A stretch of DNA of 64,000 nucleotides from Phoronis australis (Eukaryota > Phoronida > Phoronidae), in contig NMRA01000215.1 of NCBI GenBank assembly GCA_002633005.1, positions 278,356 to 342,355 of the forward strand, in the 5' to 3' direction. The notes beneath the pieces are model-generated. The model was not told where the DNA came from, ran no database searches, and was given only the letters and a program-made list of their open reading frames with translations. The stretch's first letter is position 1; each line of letters opens with the position of its first letter. Of the stretch, positions 1 through 11,600 are shown piece after piece. The translations under genes and the position numbers were made by a program.

Positions 1-3000
1 CCATGGATGAGCACATTAGCCCGGAGGGTTACTCTTGTACTATCAGTTTGTGTATTTGTTGTTTCTTTTGCTATTTGTGCGCAGAGACCGAATCAATACA
101 GTCATAGACACTTACTATTTGGCTAAGACCAGCCTACACGACTAATTCGATAGAAATGGTCTGAGTTTTTACACGAGGAGTCTTTATGACCAGAAGAGTT
201 TTTTAATTGAATTTTTGCGACCACGCCGACCTATTGTCTGTACTGCAGATGAGCGCCTTGGCAGGTGACTGTCAGTAAATAAATCGAAAACAACCCAAAA
301 TGTGAATGCATTTTGTAAACTTCAGTATTTAGATAGTTTCATTTTTGCTACACATTTTGTGTTCCACAGCCCTTCATGGTTCATAATCTGTGTTATATTA
401 GTAGATTTAGAACAACTTGAAACTGAATTTTAACTTAAGTTTCATCTTCCATAGATGTTAAAAGCAAAACTGTCTGGACATTCTACTGGACTTTGCAAAT
501 TTTGAAACAAAAATTTGACCGGGAAACATTCTTCACACGTCAATTTTTTCTGTCCCCGAATATTTGAGCTCAAGTGTGTGATGTTGGAGCTTTGGACTCG
601 GGTATTGTGTTTCAATAAAAGTAAACAGACGGTAAAGGGCCGAGTTATCCCAACCTTGAAAAGGCTCACAGGTTTGAAGTAATTAAATTTAAATCTGCAG
701 CCCAGAAGATAGCGTGTTGTTAACAGCGAAGAAACCATCTAAGCCCAATCTATAAATTGAGATGAAAAGTTAAACGTTTGCGTCAACACGCTAGCGTCAT
801 TCATCGCCAGAGAAAAGGAGATAGCCGTTATTTAAGAAAGTGTTATAACAAACGAGATTCTTAACATGTGAACAATGGCCGGTACAATAGCTGCGTTAAA
901 TCGAACAATACAGGGACTGGTCACCGGATATCAACGTGGTCTTTGGCTATATACATGTGCCATCCTGCTGATTGAGTAGTGTTTATTCAACGGGGGATTG
1001 GATTCGTCGTGAAGTGCACACACACACATTACGCGGATTTTACGCCTGTCTTAATCTTCACACTTCGTTGTCCGTTTCAAGCTCCTCGGGAGCAAATTGA
1101 GTTCACAAGCAGTTGAGAGCGAGTGAGAGTGTGAGACCTGACACCCCATTGATTGAAGAATCAAGAAGCCAGTGGTTTTTGTGTATATTCAAGCCGATGT
1201 GGCAAACCAGCGGCTATCGGGAGACTGAGTGTTAGAGCACAGAACGTTTACATTTGGTCCGGTAAAATATTGATATTAAACCAACGAATAACAAATGCGA
1301 CATTTCTATAATAGATGTACAGACAGTATACCAGCTCGAAGCACTGTGGTAAGGAGACAGTGTGTCGTCGTGTTTGTAGTTTGTACCTCGAACAGCCACA
1401 CAAGACTATTGTACCTCATCTTGGCTTCCGCTTATTCAATGCGCGCAACAGCGGACGGCGATCGATCCGGCTGGTTGGAATAAAAGGGATACAAGTGTGA
1501 AGATTTCCCACAGAAGAACATTGGGAGACTTCCTGAATGGGCCAAGTGTCTTGGACAATAGGCGCTGGAAAATCTTCGTAATTAATTCAACCTGCGTGTG
1601 GTCGCTCCGGTTTTCAGCCACTTTGGATAACAATCACCCGACTGTGAGCGTGTGTGTATGTTTGCCGGACCCTCGAATGGAATATATGTTGCTGCGATAT
1701 TTTCTCACGCCGACTGGACCGTCTTTTCTTCAAACTGGCTACTCCCGTACTTAACGATGTTATTGGAGATAATTACTCCGTGTGCAATTTAGGGGTCAAG
1801 CGATCATAGCAACTGTAAAAGGTTTAAAAGTGAGTGTTTTTGTTTGTGTTTAATTCTTTCGGTCATGAATTTCTTCCATTTTGCCGTACTCTTATTTAGA
1901 ATATTCCATGAAATGCTTCAATGTTACAGTGACCATGGGATTCAAAATTTATATTCGATACCACCTTGGGCGGCGCAGCATAGGGACTGGGGGGGGGGAG
2001 GGGTGCTATAGCCCCCACTTTTTCAGTGCTGCGCCGCTCATGGTAACCTGATCGCCCAAACTCATTCGATCAGGTATAGTCACTCACTAGATTCACTGTC
2101 ACTGCCATAGACACCTAATTGCTTATGCATCCAAACTGAGATGAAATCCTTAAAGTAATGAACTGTTAGTATTTACTTTTTGTGGCTGATAGCAACCAAC
2201 AGAGTTCTGGTGGCGTGGCACTGCGTTGGGACACGTAACATATACTTGCCCCGTGTGTTTACTGCGGTTTTCTCAGGTGACGTAAATCTATAAAACCATT
2301 GAATGACTGCAGCATCACGAGGTGAAAATGCGTACTGAGAACACTCATTTGCTAACACTGTCGGGTAGTGCTTCTTCATAGCCGTTGGATAGACTTCATA
2401 GGCATTGTGACAGGCTTGTTTTCAGTCACAGAGGCAACAATGGCGTTGGGGTAAACGTTTAGCCACTTACTTTATAATTGCCCAATAAGGGCTATTAAAT
2501 GCAACCGCAATTTACTCACAGCTGAATGAAACATTTCAATTACGGTGTCCGCGACAGCTTCACCCTTTTCTGTAATTTTCACACACATTTCAGTGCTGTG
2601 TTACCCATAGAATTCATAACTCAACCAAACTGTTAAGTGTCAAATTCCATGGCCATAAAACATTCTCAGGAGAAAAAGCATAGATTGGCATTAATTGTAG
2701 CGCAGATCATAGTTAACGACCCCAAGATGAGCGTCTAAGTAGATTTATGAATGGACCGTTCGCCCCTACTGCCAGCTGTAAAAGATACGGCGTATTTTCC
2801 TCACATTCCGTGTCTATGTTAATCCTTCCCTGATTGTTACGGCGTGGCGCCGCCGTTGTTCCGTGTAATATTGAAAAAATACCGTCTTCATTTCAAAACA
2901 TTCTCATGTGACACGTTTAATGCCTAGATGGCAATTCGAGCAGTGCTCGTCGCGTCCTATTGTGCGTGCGAATGTGTATATTAGCTGTACGCGTCGCCGC

Positions 3001-5323
3001 TGGCCGTTCAGTGTACAATCGCGCGCTTACCCGATAGGGCACTGCTTCCAGCGGACGGAACAGGACGACGACTCTTCGAGTTCGGACTTGGTCATCAGAA
3101 TTCTTGAATGTGAAAGTTATAGATTCTTTCAACGCCAGTGACTATTCACTGAAAGTATACTATAGACGAGAACTAGTCTAAGCGTGTTAAAATCGCTGAT
3201 TTAATCGAATGTCTTTGCTTTGCGAACAGCGCAAAAATAACCGATACCCACCTCAAATTCAAGGTAAGACCTGCTTTGAGATTTAGCTCTTCCGCTTTCG
3301 GTGGATTCTTTGTTCACCTCTGCCGCACACATTGAGTAGTTATAATTAGGCAGACGAATGCTGTTGCAACCTCGAATTTTGAATTTCCCTTTTCTGTTAT
3401 ATTGACAAAAGGCACATTTGGCATTTTTTTTAATCCTCCATTCTAGTGACTAGTTCCATTGGGAATTAGCGCAAAAATCATCTGTTGTGTTATTTATGTT
3501 TTCGTCCGGAATTTTGATTATTTTTTGTTGTTTAGAATATTGATATCAAAGCATTTTACAGGTACACAGAAATTGGCGATTTGCATCAATTAAACGTAGC
3601 CTACTTTCTATCTCTCTCAGAAACGTGTCGCGAAAACATAATCGATTTTTTGATTCGGTTGGATCATATTTCAGCATTTTTGCGGTATTAGTCTGTTTAG
3701 GTAGGAAAGCTTCTTATGTCAAATAAACGCGTCAGTTAGTTGACGAAAGTAAACACGGCCTTGGGTCATTTTCTGCTTGTTATCCCCTATAGTTACAAAT
3801 TATTAGGGTTTCCTTCTCCTGTAGCAGCTAAGATTGATGCAAGTAAACAATTCTGTATAAAATCTCAAGAAGTTAAAAATGTTTACACATTTTGAAAATG
3901 AAAACTAAATAGTATTTTTATTTCTAGTGATTTTAACGTAGTAGTACGATAAACATCTGTGGACTAAAATAAAATTTCTCCACCTGAACAAAAAATCTGT
4001 TGCAGTTTCTTATACGTTTTACGGTGCGACCAAAAGTACTAATTAATTAATTAAATACCGTGAAGGGTTCATCAAGTAAACATGTAGTCTAACCTGAATC
4101 CATAAACACTGTATCCGTTTTTATAACCAGGTTAATTTCTAAAAGCGCTCACATTACACCTTTTTTCGTCACCACTGCTGTAATCACATAGTCCGTGATC
4201 ACCAAATGATACATCTTCTGAGAAACGCGATTTTATCCTGCCCTAAGATTTTTTCGAGTGATTGCAAGTCAATGCCGCATTAGACATGAGGACTACGACA
4301 AACCCTTGAGCTGACCACAAATTCAAAAACATACTTTTCGATAGCTCCCGGGGAGGATCTTTACTGAAGAGACGGATTATCGAATTTTATTAATGTGAAT
4401 GTTTACTGCGCTTTCTGGGATGTTTCTATCAAGTCCCAAGAACCAGTTGCTATGAAACTGCGCATAAATCCGGAATTATGCGTATATGCCTTTGTGTAAA
4501 GTCGAGAAGAACATTTCTAAAATATATAAGTTAAATTTGACTTATCGTTACAAATGGTACACTTTGACGAGAATTCAGTTTAATTTTGTTATGAGAAGTG
4601 CTAACAATGGACGAAAACAAATGTATAACACACAGCTTAGACATGCAAAGGATAGTTGTTCGCGCGTGTAATTGGAGCTTAGGCGCATGCGCTTATCTGC
4701 CAAACACTTGAGTGACATTGAAATATTTTTGGAAAAATGCAATATTTCCGAGATAGGTGCACGGTATTGAACACGCGCAAATACAGTTGAGTGGTTAATT
4801 CTTTACTCTCAGCACTGTCACGGAAACTTGTATGTTACACAGTTTAATTAATGTTTTCCCAACTTGCGTAAAGTATGGGCCTAAAGCAAAACAGATTTCG
4901 TTGTTAATCCAGCCAGATGTACAAAGTAGAAGACGGATAATTAAACGGCCTTATCATTAGCCCCGTGCCTCCACCCAGAGACAGACGGCGATATGTCTCA
5001 TTGCTAGTTCATTGATATTACCAGCAACCGGACAACTCCTTCAGGTAAACCTTCAGCAAGCCCGGGTAGCACAGAAATTTATCCCATGATTCGCTGGTCT
5101 CGTGTGCAAATAAATTTACATTGAGAAAAATAGGCTGTCACACCGAAATAGAACCTGGGTGGAATTTAGACCGAGACTCTGGTTTTATGGTCAAGTTCGG
5201 TGATTCACTGACCAGCCATTTAGTCATTTAAATTGAAATTTCCCATTAGCTTTACGTAACACTTCGGTTTCCACTTGCTTCTAAATGCATTTTCCTCGTA
5301 ACAGTAGTCGCAGTCAATTTCGC
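1..5323. other. Non-coding, CpG-rich
   Basis: No frame longer than about 85 codons, no splice-linked coding block and no recognisable domain on either strand. It contains the short GC palindrome at 1967-2040 and a short CA run near 1018. Confidence 0.6.
1967..2040. repeat. Short GC-rich palindromic element
   Basis: Arms TGGGCGGCGCAGCA (1967-1980) and TGCTGCGCCGCTCA (2027-2040) enclose a poly-G run and GGGGTGCTATAGCCCCC, itself a palindrome. About 75 bp, non-coding. No second copy was found in the window. Confidence 0.5.
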
Positions 5324-5329
5324 ACCCTC
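5324..5329. repeat. Target-site duplication, left copy
   Basis: ACCCTC directly abuts the left terminal inverted repeat of the foldback element and equals 6452-6457. Confidence 0.75.
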
Positions 5330-6451
5330 TATCGTGGGCCGTTCGGGTGAAAGTGTCGCTCGTAATTACGACCGAGACTTTGCTCGTATGTTACGACCAA
5401 AATCGTTGTATTATCCAATGAGAAATTGGGTTGTTGGTCACGTGAGCTCTGAAGCAGTCGTACGTTCGTAATTTTGCGCTCATACTTTTCGCTCGTAGTT
5501 TTACGTCCGTAAATTTACGCTCGTAGTTTTCACATGTTAGGAACTATTCAGGAGGTAAAATCTCAGGTACAAAGTATATAAGTGCAAAAGGTTGGAAATA
5601 TCAAAGACTGACTAAAATGTTTTTACTTGCTGCCCTAACCATCCCAAGCATTTGAAAGTGGTCCGTTTTAGTACATATTGATGTGCCAAAATGTATATCT
5701 AGAAGGTTGTCTGACAATGATTTTATTTTACTTGTTAAAATTACCATGCTTTTTCAAACTATTTAGGAGAAGTTTAATTTTCTTGCTCTTAAGAATGCGT
5801 GCAGATGACACATGACATTGCATAAAACATTGGTTCAAAACGGTTTTCGGGGATTATGTAGTATAACTTCTAAATGTTGGCGGTAAATCACTCACTCTTT
5901 ATTTAAGAAATTTGAATAACAAACAATTTGCACCACAAAACAATATCATCTGCGTATTAATTTAAGGGTTGGTGGTCTCGTAGACTGGTACTTAAATATA
6001 ATGACTACCTGCTAAAATTGCGAGCTTAAAACTTCTTCAGAGCTCACTTGACCTACAAACCAATTTCTTATTGGATAGAGCGATTTCGGTCGTTAAACAC
6101 GAGCGAAGCCTCGGTCGTAATTACGCTCGTAATTACGGGCGTACGATTTCGGTCCTAAAACACGAGCGAAGTCACGGTCGTAATCACGACCATAATTTAT
6201 GGGCAAACGATTTCGGTCGTAAAACATGAGCGACGTCTCAGTCGTAATCAAAAACACGAGCGACGTCTCAGTCGTAATCACGAGCTTAATTATGGGTGAA
6301 CCACTACGGTCGTAAATCACGAGCGAAGTCTCGGTTGTAATCACGAACGTAATTATGGGCGAAAATTTTCGGTCGTAAAACACGAGCGAAATCTTGGTCG
6401 TGATTACGAGCGTAATTACGCGCGACCCTTTCATCCGAACGCCCCACGATA
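5330..6451. mobile_element. Foldback DNA transposon, 1,122 bp, non-autonomous
   Basis: The ends are inverted repeats beginning TATCGTGGG (5330 inward) and ending CCCACGATA (6451); the outer 24 bp match with about two differences. A further inner inverted match joins 5398-5460 with 6030-6090. Direct repeats ACCCTC flank the element exactly (5324-5329 and 6452-6457), which is a 6-bp target-site duplication. The right arm is expanded into a minisatellite and the left arm holds related units in the opposite orientation. There is no transposase reading frame. The superfamily is not identified. Confidence 0.85.
6082..6425. repeat. Minisatellite, about 5 x 63 bp
   Basis: Units restart at about 6082, 6145, 6209, 6303 and 6366 with the phrase TTTCGGTCGTAAAACACGAG; one internal unit is irregular. 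The array lies in the right arm of the foldback transposon. It makes a spurious 113-codon frame on the minus strand with a repeated ETSLV-like phrase, which I do not regard as a gene. Confidence 0.85.
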
Positions 6452-6457
6452 ACCCTC
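6452..6457. repeat. Target-site duplication, right copy
   Basis: ACCCTC directly abuts the right terminal inverted repeat of the foldback element and equals 5324-5329. Confidence 0.75.
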
Positions 6458-8248
6458 AACCTCTATTCACGTGTGCGTTCGATTCACCCTGAATTCTGAC
6501 TAGCTTTCGAGCAAAATAGTTTTCTAAGAGGATGGTGTGCGCGTACCATGTCTAAGTATTTGCAGTCACGGGGCAACAGATAAAATCATCTTGGAACATA
6601 ATTTGACCTAAATTGTGCAAATCTAAAGACAAAACGTTGCCTTCGCATGGGCGAACTCAGGGGGGGGGGGGGTTGCTCGGGGTGCTCGAACGAGCCCCCT
6701 AATTCAGCGAATTGGGCAAAAAGGTCCGCCTCAATGAAACAAACAGTTCGAGCAAACGAGACAAAAGTCCACAAAGTCGACAGGAATTCGGCGCGGATAC
6801 ACAATTCGTAGGCCCGAACCTAGTGGCCCCGTTTTTTTTTTAGTCCTCGTTGATATTTTTCAATAAAAGGTCCGCGTACCGAAAAATTCGAGCCCCCCCT
6901 ATATTTTAGGCTGGGTGCGCCCATGCTTCGGTAAATCGAGCTTTTGCTTTTGATTAGGAAGTGGATTGATTCGCAACATGTGCCAAAAATTGTGTATTTT
7001 CGACAAGCTATCCCGGCGGCTCCATTTTTAGCCATTACTAATTACGTCAGTTTGTAGACACTGTCTTCGTACATGCATGCAACATGACGTCAAGGGGCAC
7101 GCATTAACGGAACACGCTGAGTGTCCCTTTAACTGGGGCAGTTGAAGGAACTTATTTGTATACGACATTGGACAAGTATACACATGAGGATTGACTGAAA
7201 AAAATTTTAAAGGTTGTGTGAATAGAACAGAAGACGATTCTTTTGTAAGCCAGGCATGCTTCGTAATAACAGGTGAAGGTAGAACATAGCAAATTTCTTT
7301 GAAACTTAATTGGCAAATCTGAAAGCAAAGGCTGTACGTGTGGGAATTGCGGTCTCCTGACTTGAGAATCGTTACCAGATTCCAAGATTGACATAGTCCA
7401 CATACACAAGCTGAGAGCATCACACGTCATTAGACAGTATCTTTGTTGTGTAATTTGTCGACCGTGATGTTACTGCCGGCCAACCAAGAGAACATCCTCA
7501 TGTTCAGTATGCCGGTATTTCGTGACCACACAGCGCGAGAGCACGCGAACGATGTCCGCTGGTGCACCATTTGGTCCAATTTCTCAAAACATTGACATTT
7601 GACACGATTTCAAAGACGTTGCTGAAGCCTCACCGGTAGACAACATTTCACCGTTGACCGAATTTCGTCTACTAGGCACCTTTTCCATGATTTCACGATT
7701 TAACATCTTGTAGTGTAGTCTGTCGAGCATAGTTTCCTCACTGAAGCTACCGTAATGTGCGAGACATGTTATTACAGTCATAAGTTACGTCAACGTTTAT
7801 TCTAAATCGAACTGATTTATAAAGAGTGGCGTCTCGTATCTGTCAGTAATTTACATTTTGCATTAAACAAGATGACGTGAGTAATTTCTGTGACCTACGT
7901 TCGGAATTACCGCGTTAGCTAATCACTAGTGTAAGTTTAATGAGAGGTTATCAACTGGATCAACTTTTATTTGTTGTTAAGTTGATTCTTCAAGTGGCGG
8001 AAGCAACTTGGATGTTTCGCATTAGCATGTCAAACCGCACTGTGCGCACGAACAGTTTTTGAGAACTAACAGACTGTAATTATAATTTAGGTGATTCACA
8101 AGCCAACTGGGCTGGTTGTCCGTAATTTGAATCCTATCAATCGTTCTCTAAACCAGGAAGTGGAAACGATTCCATGGCCGCGCCTCCAAATTCCAGCTAC
8201 GATCCTCGAAACCCCAAGTTCCGGATCAGTCAAGGGGAATTTGGGGCC
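6458..8248. other. Non-coding, G-run containing
   Basis: It includes a 13-G run at 6660-6672 and a nearby GCTCGAACGAGC-type small palindrome. The longest frames (131 and 92 codons around 7028-7430, minus) overlap each other and show no family features. Confidence 0.55.
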
Positions 8249-8654
8249 GGTTGCATGAGAGTCCCAAATAGGCACTCAACTGAGGTCCCTAAGTCTTTTT
8301 GCGTATTTGTGTCTGTATGGACTCACAGGTGCAATATTTTTATATCATTTCATCTTCATTATGAGCTCCTTTTTTGATTAAAGACGTTTTTTAGTAATAT
8401 AAATAAAAACTTGAGCCCACAGTTCATTGAAAATAAATAGGGACTCAGTCCTTGAATTGGGGGTGTTGCATGAAAAGACCCCAAATCTGTATTTTCGATA
8501 ATATTGACAATTCAACTTTGAGTTATCTCAAAGCTGATTTAGTAAAGAAACTAACAACACAAGAAAGGGCAATCGATGTTTTCACAAGTCGAAAAATACG
8601 TAGTAGATTTAGTGAACTTAGTTGAGTCCCTATTTGCTACTGTTTCATGCAATC
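8249..8654. mobile_element. MITE, family 1, copy 1
   Basis: Imperfect terminal inverted repeats of about 45 bp: GGTTGCATGAGAGTCCC at the left and GACT(N)GTTTCATGCAATC-like at the right, each followed by GGGACTCAACT-type sequence. The internal sequence matches 32057-32481 in reverse orientation, including the phrase ATGAGCTCCTTTTT. No coding capacity. Confidence 0.8.
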
Positions 8655-11600
8655 GGGCACTGATCTCTAGGACTGGAGTTTGGTCACCGTGTATGGAGCA
8701 TGTCGGAGCATGCGGGTTGTTTATGGACGCGTAGACACATAACCTGTTTGTAAATAAGTATTCTCATGGGGGCGTGGGTCTGGAAATTTGTACCGTGGGG
8801 ATGATGTCTGGTGTTCTGGGTCGGGTTTGAAGGGTCGTAGTTGAAATTTAAAGGTGCAGGCTCCGAATCCCTTTCTCTTTTGAAATAAAATAAGCCGTTT
8901 CACTTGTATGACAACGCGTACACCCACAGCAGTTTAAGTTTTGAGCATCTGTGGCAAGTTTCTGCTTTTTGTGTTGTTAAAGACCCCAAAATGAACTACA
9001 ACAAACCTACGTGAGCACGCTTAGAGCCAAGAAAGTTGAAACGGTTTCTTGAAACGGTCCATAACTGGTTCGAAGTAAATGCAAATTCGCTTTTTGTAAT
9101 CAACTGGTACTTACCTGAACAAGCCCACCATCTTAGGTAGATACACCGCAATCGTTACGATTGACTTCCTGCGCCAACAACTTTTATTCGTGTCATTTTT
9201 GACGCATTTGTTGTGAAATGACAACCTGAGGACTGCGGATACTCGTTTGGTGTTCAGTTGTTACGTCACCTTCCACGCGAACGTTTTGGTCGTCTGCTAT
9301 TAAAGGGCGATTCCATTTTCTTTTAGGGGTAGACTGCGATTTGACTATAATTTATTGCAGATATAAATTCAGGCACGATAACGGTACCGTTCAGTGTATA
9401 AACCAGCCTTCGGCTCTGTCCAAGGGACGAATGTGGCGTACTGTGATAGGTCTGTCAAATTTAACTGAGCAAAAGTTATTCAAGTCTGGCGCATTCTCAC
9501 GTGATTGGGTCGTCTGCTGTCCGAATCTTCCTGCAAGATGCTATAAAACCGTCAAGTGTTTATGCGTGCTTAATTAAGTTGAAACAACACTTAGTCCCGA
9601 CACTGAGTTCTTTCTGTTCACTGCTGTGTTGGTCGCGTTTTCGTGAGGGTAGGTGGTCTTGCTAGTTTTGTTAATTGAAACCAACGTATTAAACGAAAGT
9701 CATTTGGCATTTTTCTAGTATGATTGTTTAGGGCCATATCGTTTCAATTTGTTTCTTTATTGCTCCACGAGGAATTAATTTATGGTACCAGTTTATCAGT
9801 TGTTTTATTACTTTCACATTGATGGCGAAATACTCAAGAAGGTGCTTCGTACTTAAAGTTAAACGTACGGCTGACTTTTATCTATCCTCCTACAAAGTTT
9901 TTCTTAACATAAGAGTTTCATGGTACACGTCTGAGAGAAAGTGCATTTTTTATTGTTTTATATCGTACCGACTTTTGGAGTTTGTACTTTTTAACCTTGT
10001 ACAGTCAAATTGGGACCCTAAAACCGCGATGTTTTATGTGTTTCTTGAAAGATTTTCAAAGTTTTGCAGTCAATTTCCTAACTTGTACCTCTGATCCTTG
10101 AAATGCTGTCTTGCAACAGCTAATAGTTAGAAATGGTCGAGTTGGTTTCTGTATAATAAGATGAAAGCAACAACGCAACGGGTTTTGTTAAAAAAGAATA
10201 GTTGATCTGAAATCGCTTCACTTCGCCGAACCTTTCTGTAGCCATGTACCGCCATTGCTCACTTTCGGATGCTGCCGGACGACCGAACCTGAGCGAGTAC
10301 GTTCAGATGTTCGAATCCACGAGACATATATATTGATATTCAGTATCTGTTTGCACATTGTTTTTTGTAATTCGACGTCTTTGTGAGCACGTTTATGTTT
10401 ATATATGTGCATTTACACGAATTTTGATTCGATTAAGAATGTGGAAGACCTGTATGACCTTGGCTTGAATTCGCAATGTTATCAGCGTTCAATTCGTCAG
10501 GTGACCAGTCATATTCAGTGCCGTAGGTATCTTAAACTCAAATATGCGCGTGCGCTCAAAAATAGGGTTAGAGAGAGTGGAGGGTTTTGCGGCGTGGTTT
10601 ATGGATTTCATTTTGTTTTAGTCAATTGTATTCGCCAATTATATATTAATCTATTCAACTCGCAGTAACCTTTAGAGTGAGCACGAAGAGGCCACTGTCA
10701 CACCAAGGTATTTCTCACTAAATCTCAGAACTGAATGAGAACCGAATGTTAAATTTCTCTCATTTCCATCTACCTCTAGCCCGTTTCCTCAAGATGATGA
10801 GTTTGGTGTGATGCCATGAAGTACAACTGACTTCAGCACACCTTTCTCGAAGTTAGTGCATGTCTGCCGTCATAGCCGTTGTGGTTTCAGTTCCATTGTC
10901 TCTGATGGCTTCTGTTCCTTTGTGTGGGTTTACTTAATGCCATTTGCTTTGTTCTTTGCCGTGTTTGTCCAGGGCCGCAGTCGCGGGTTACCTCGCCCCC
11001 TCTTTGTGCAGCCAGGGAACGCTCCCCTCAGTAAAACTCCATTTCTTCAACAATTGCGATGTGAATTCCACGTTATGTTATAAAAATGCCGAATTTATTA
11101 TAGTGCCTTGTAAAAGTATTTGTCTTCTTTTGTGTTAATGTTCCTCCCAGTTTTTCTTGACCGTCGTGTATGTCTCAAATACGGATTTCATGTCAGAGTG
11201 AAGGTTGCATCAGGGCTGGTTTCGTGCAGTTGGTGCTGATTAGAACGGTTTTGAGTCATAATCAATACCGTAATCTAGCTACATGGAGATTATAGTTGGC
11301 GAATCATTTTATTAAAAGACGTCAGTGGCTAATGATATCCAAATTACACAGGTGTAAGTTTTGTACTTCTTTTCAAATTGAGACCTACCTACAAGTGCTT
11401 AAACTGTTGGTATGGTTTGTAGACGGAGTAAGCAGGCGAATCGCTACAACATAAGCGATCGCGCAGAGTAATAAGGTTATTCTGATGGTTAGTGGTCGTT
11501 CAACGATAGAAAGGGTTAATCCCTGGACCGAAAGTGATACGACACCTACTGCGATTTTCCCAGTTAATCACTGGAAAGGGCAGCTTCCCGACTTGTCTTG

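Noticed and set aside
6093-6434. 113-codon minus-strand frame with repeated motifs
   Set aside because: It is the translation of the 63-bp minisatellite in the foldback transposon arm; the repeats explain both the open frame and the repeated phrase.
7028-7430. 131- and 92-codon overlapping minus-strand frames
   Set aside because: They overlap in different frames and neither shows a family motif or exon-like boundaries.
10300-10320. GTTCGAATCC, a B-box-like sequence
   Set aside because: No A box at the right distance and no cloverleaf arms; not a tRNA gene.
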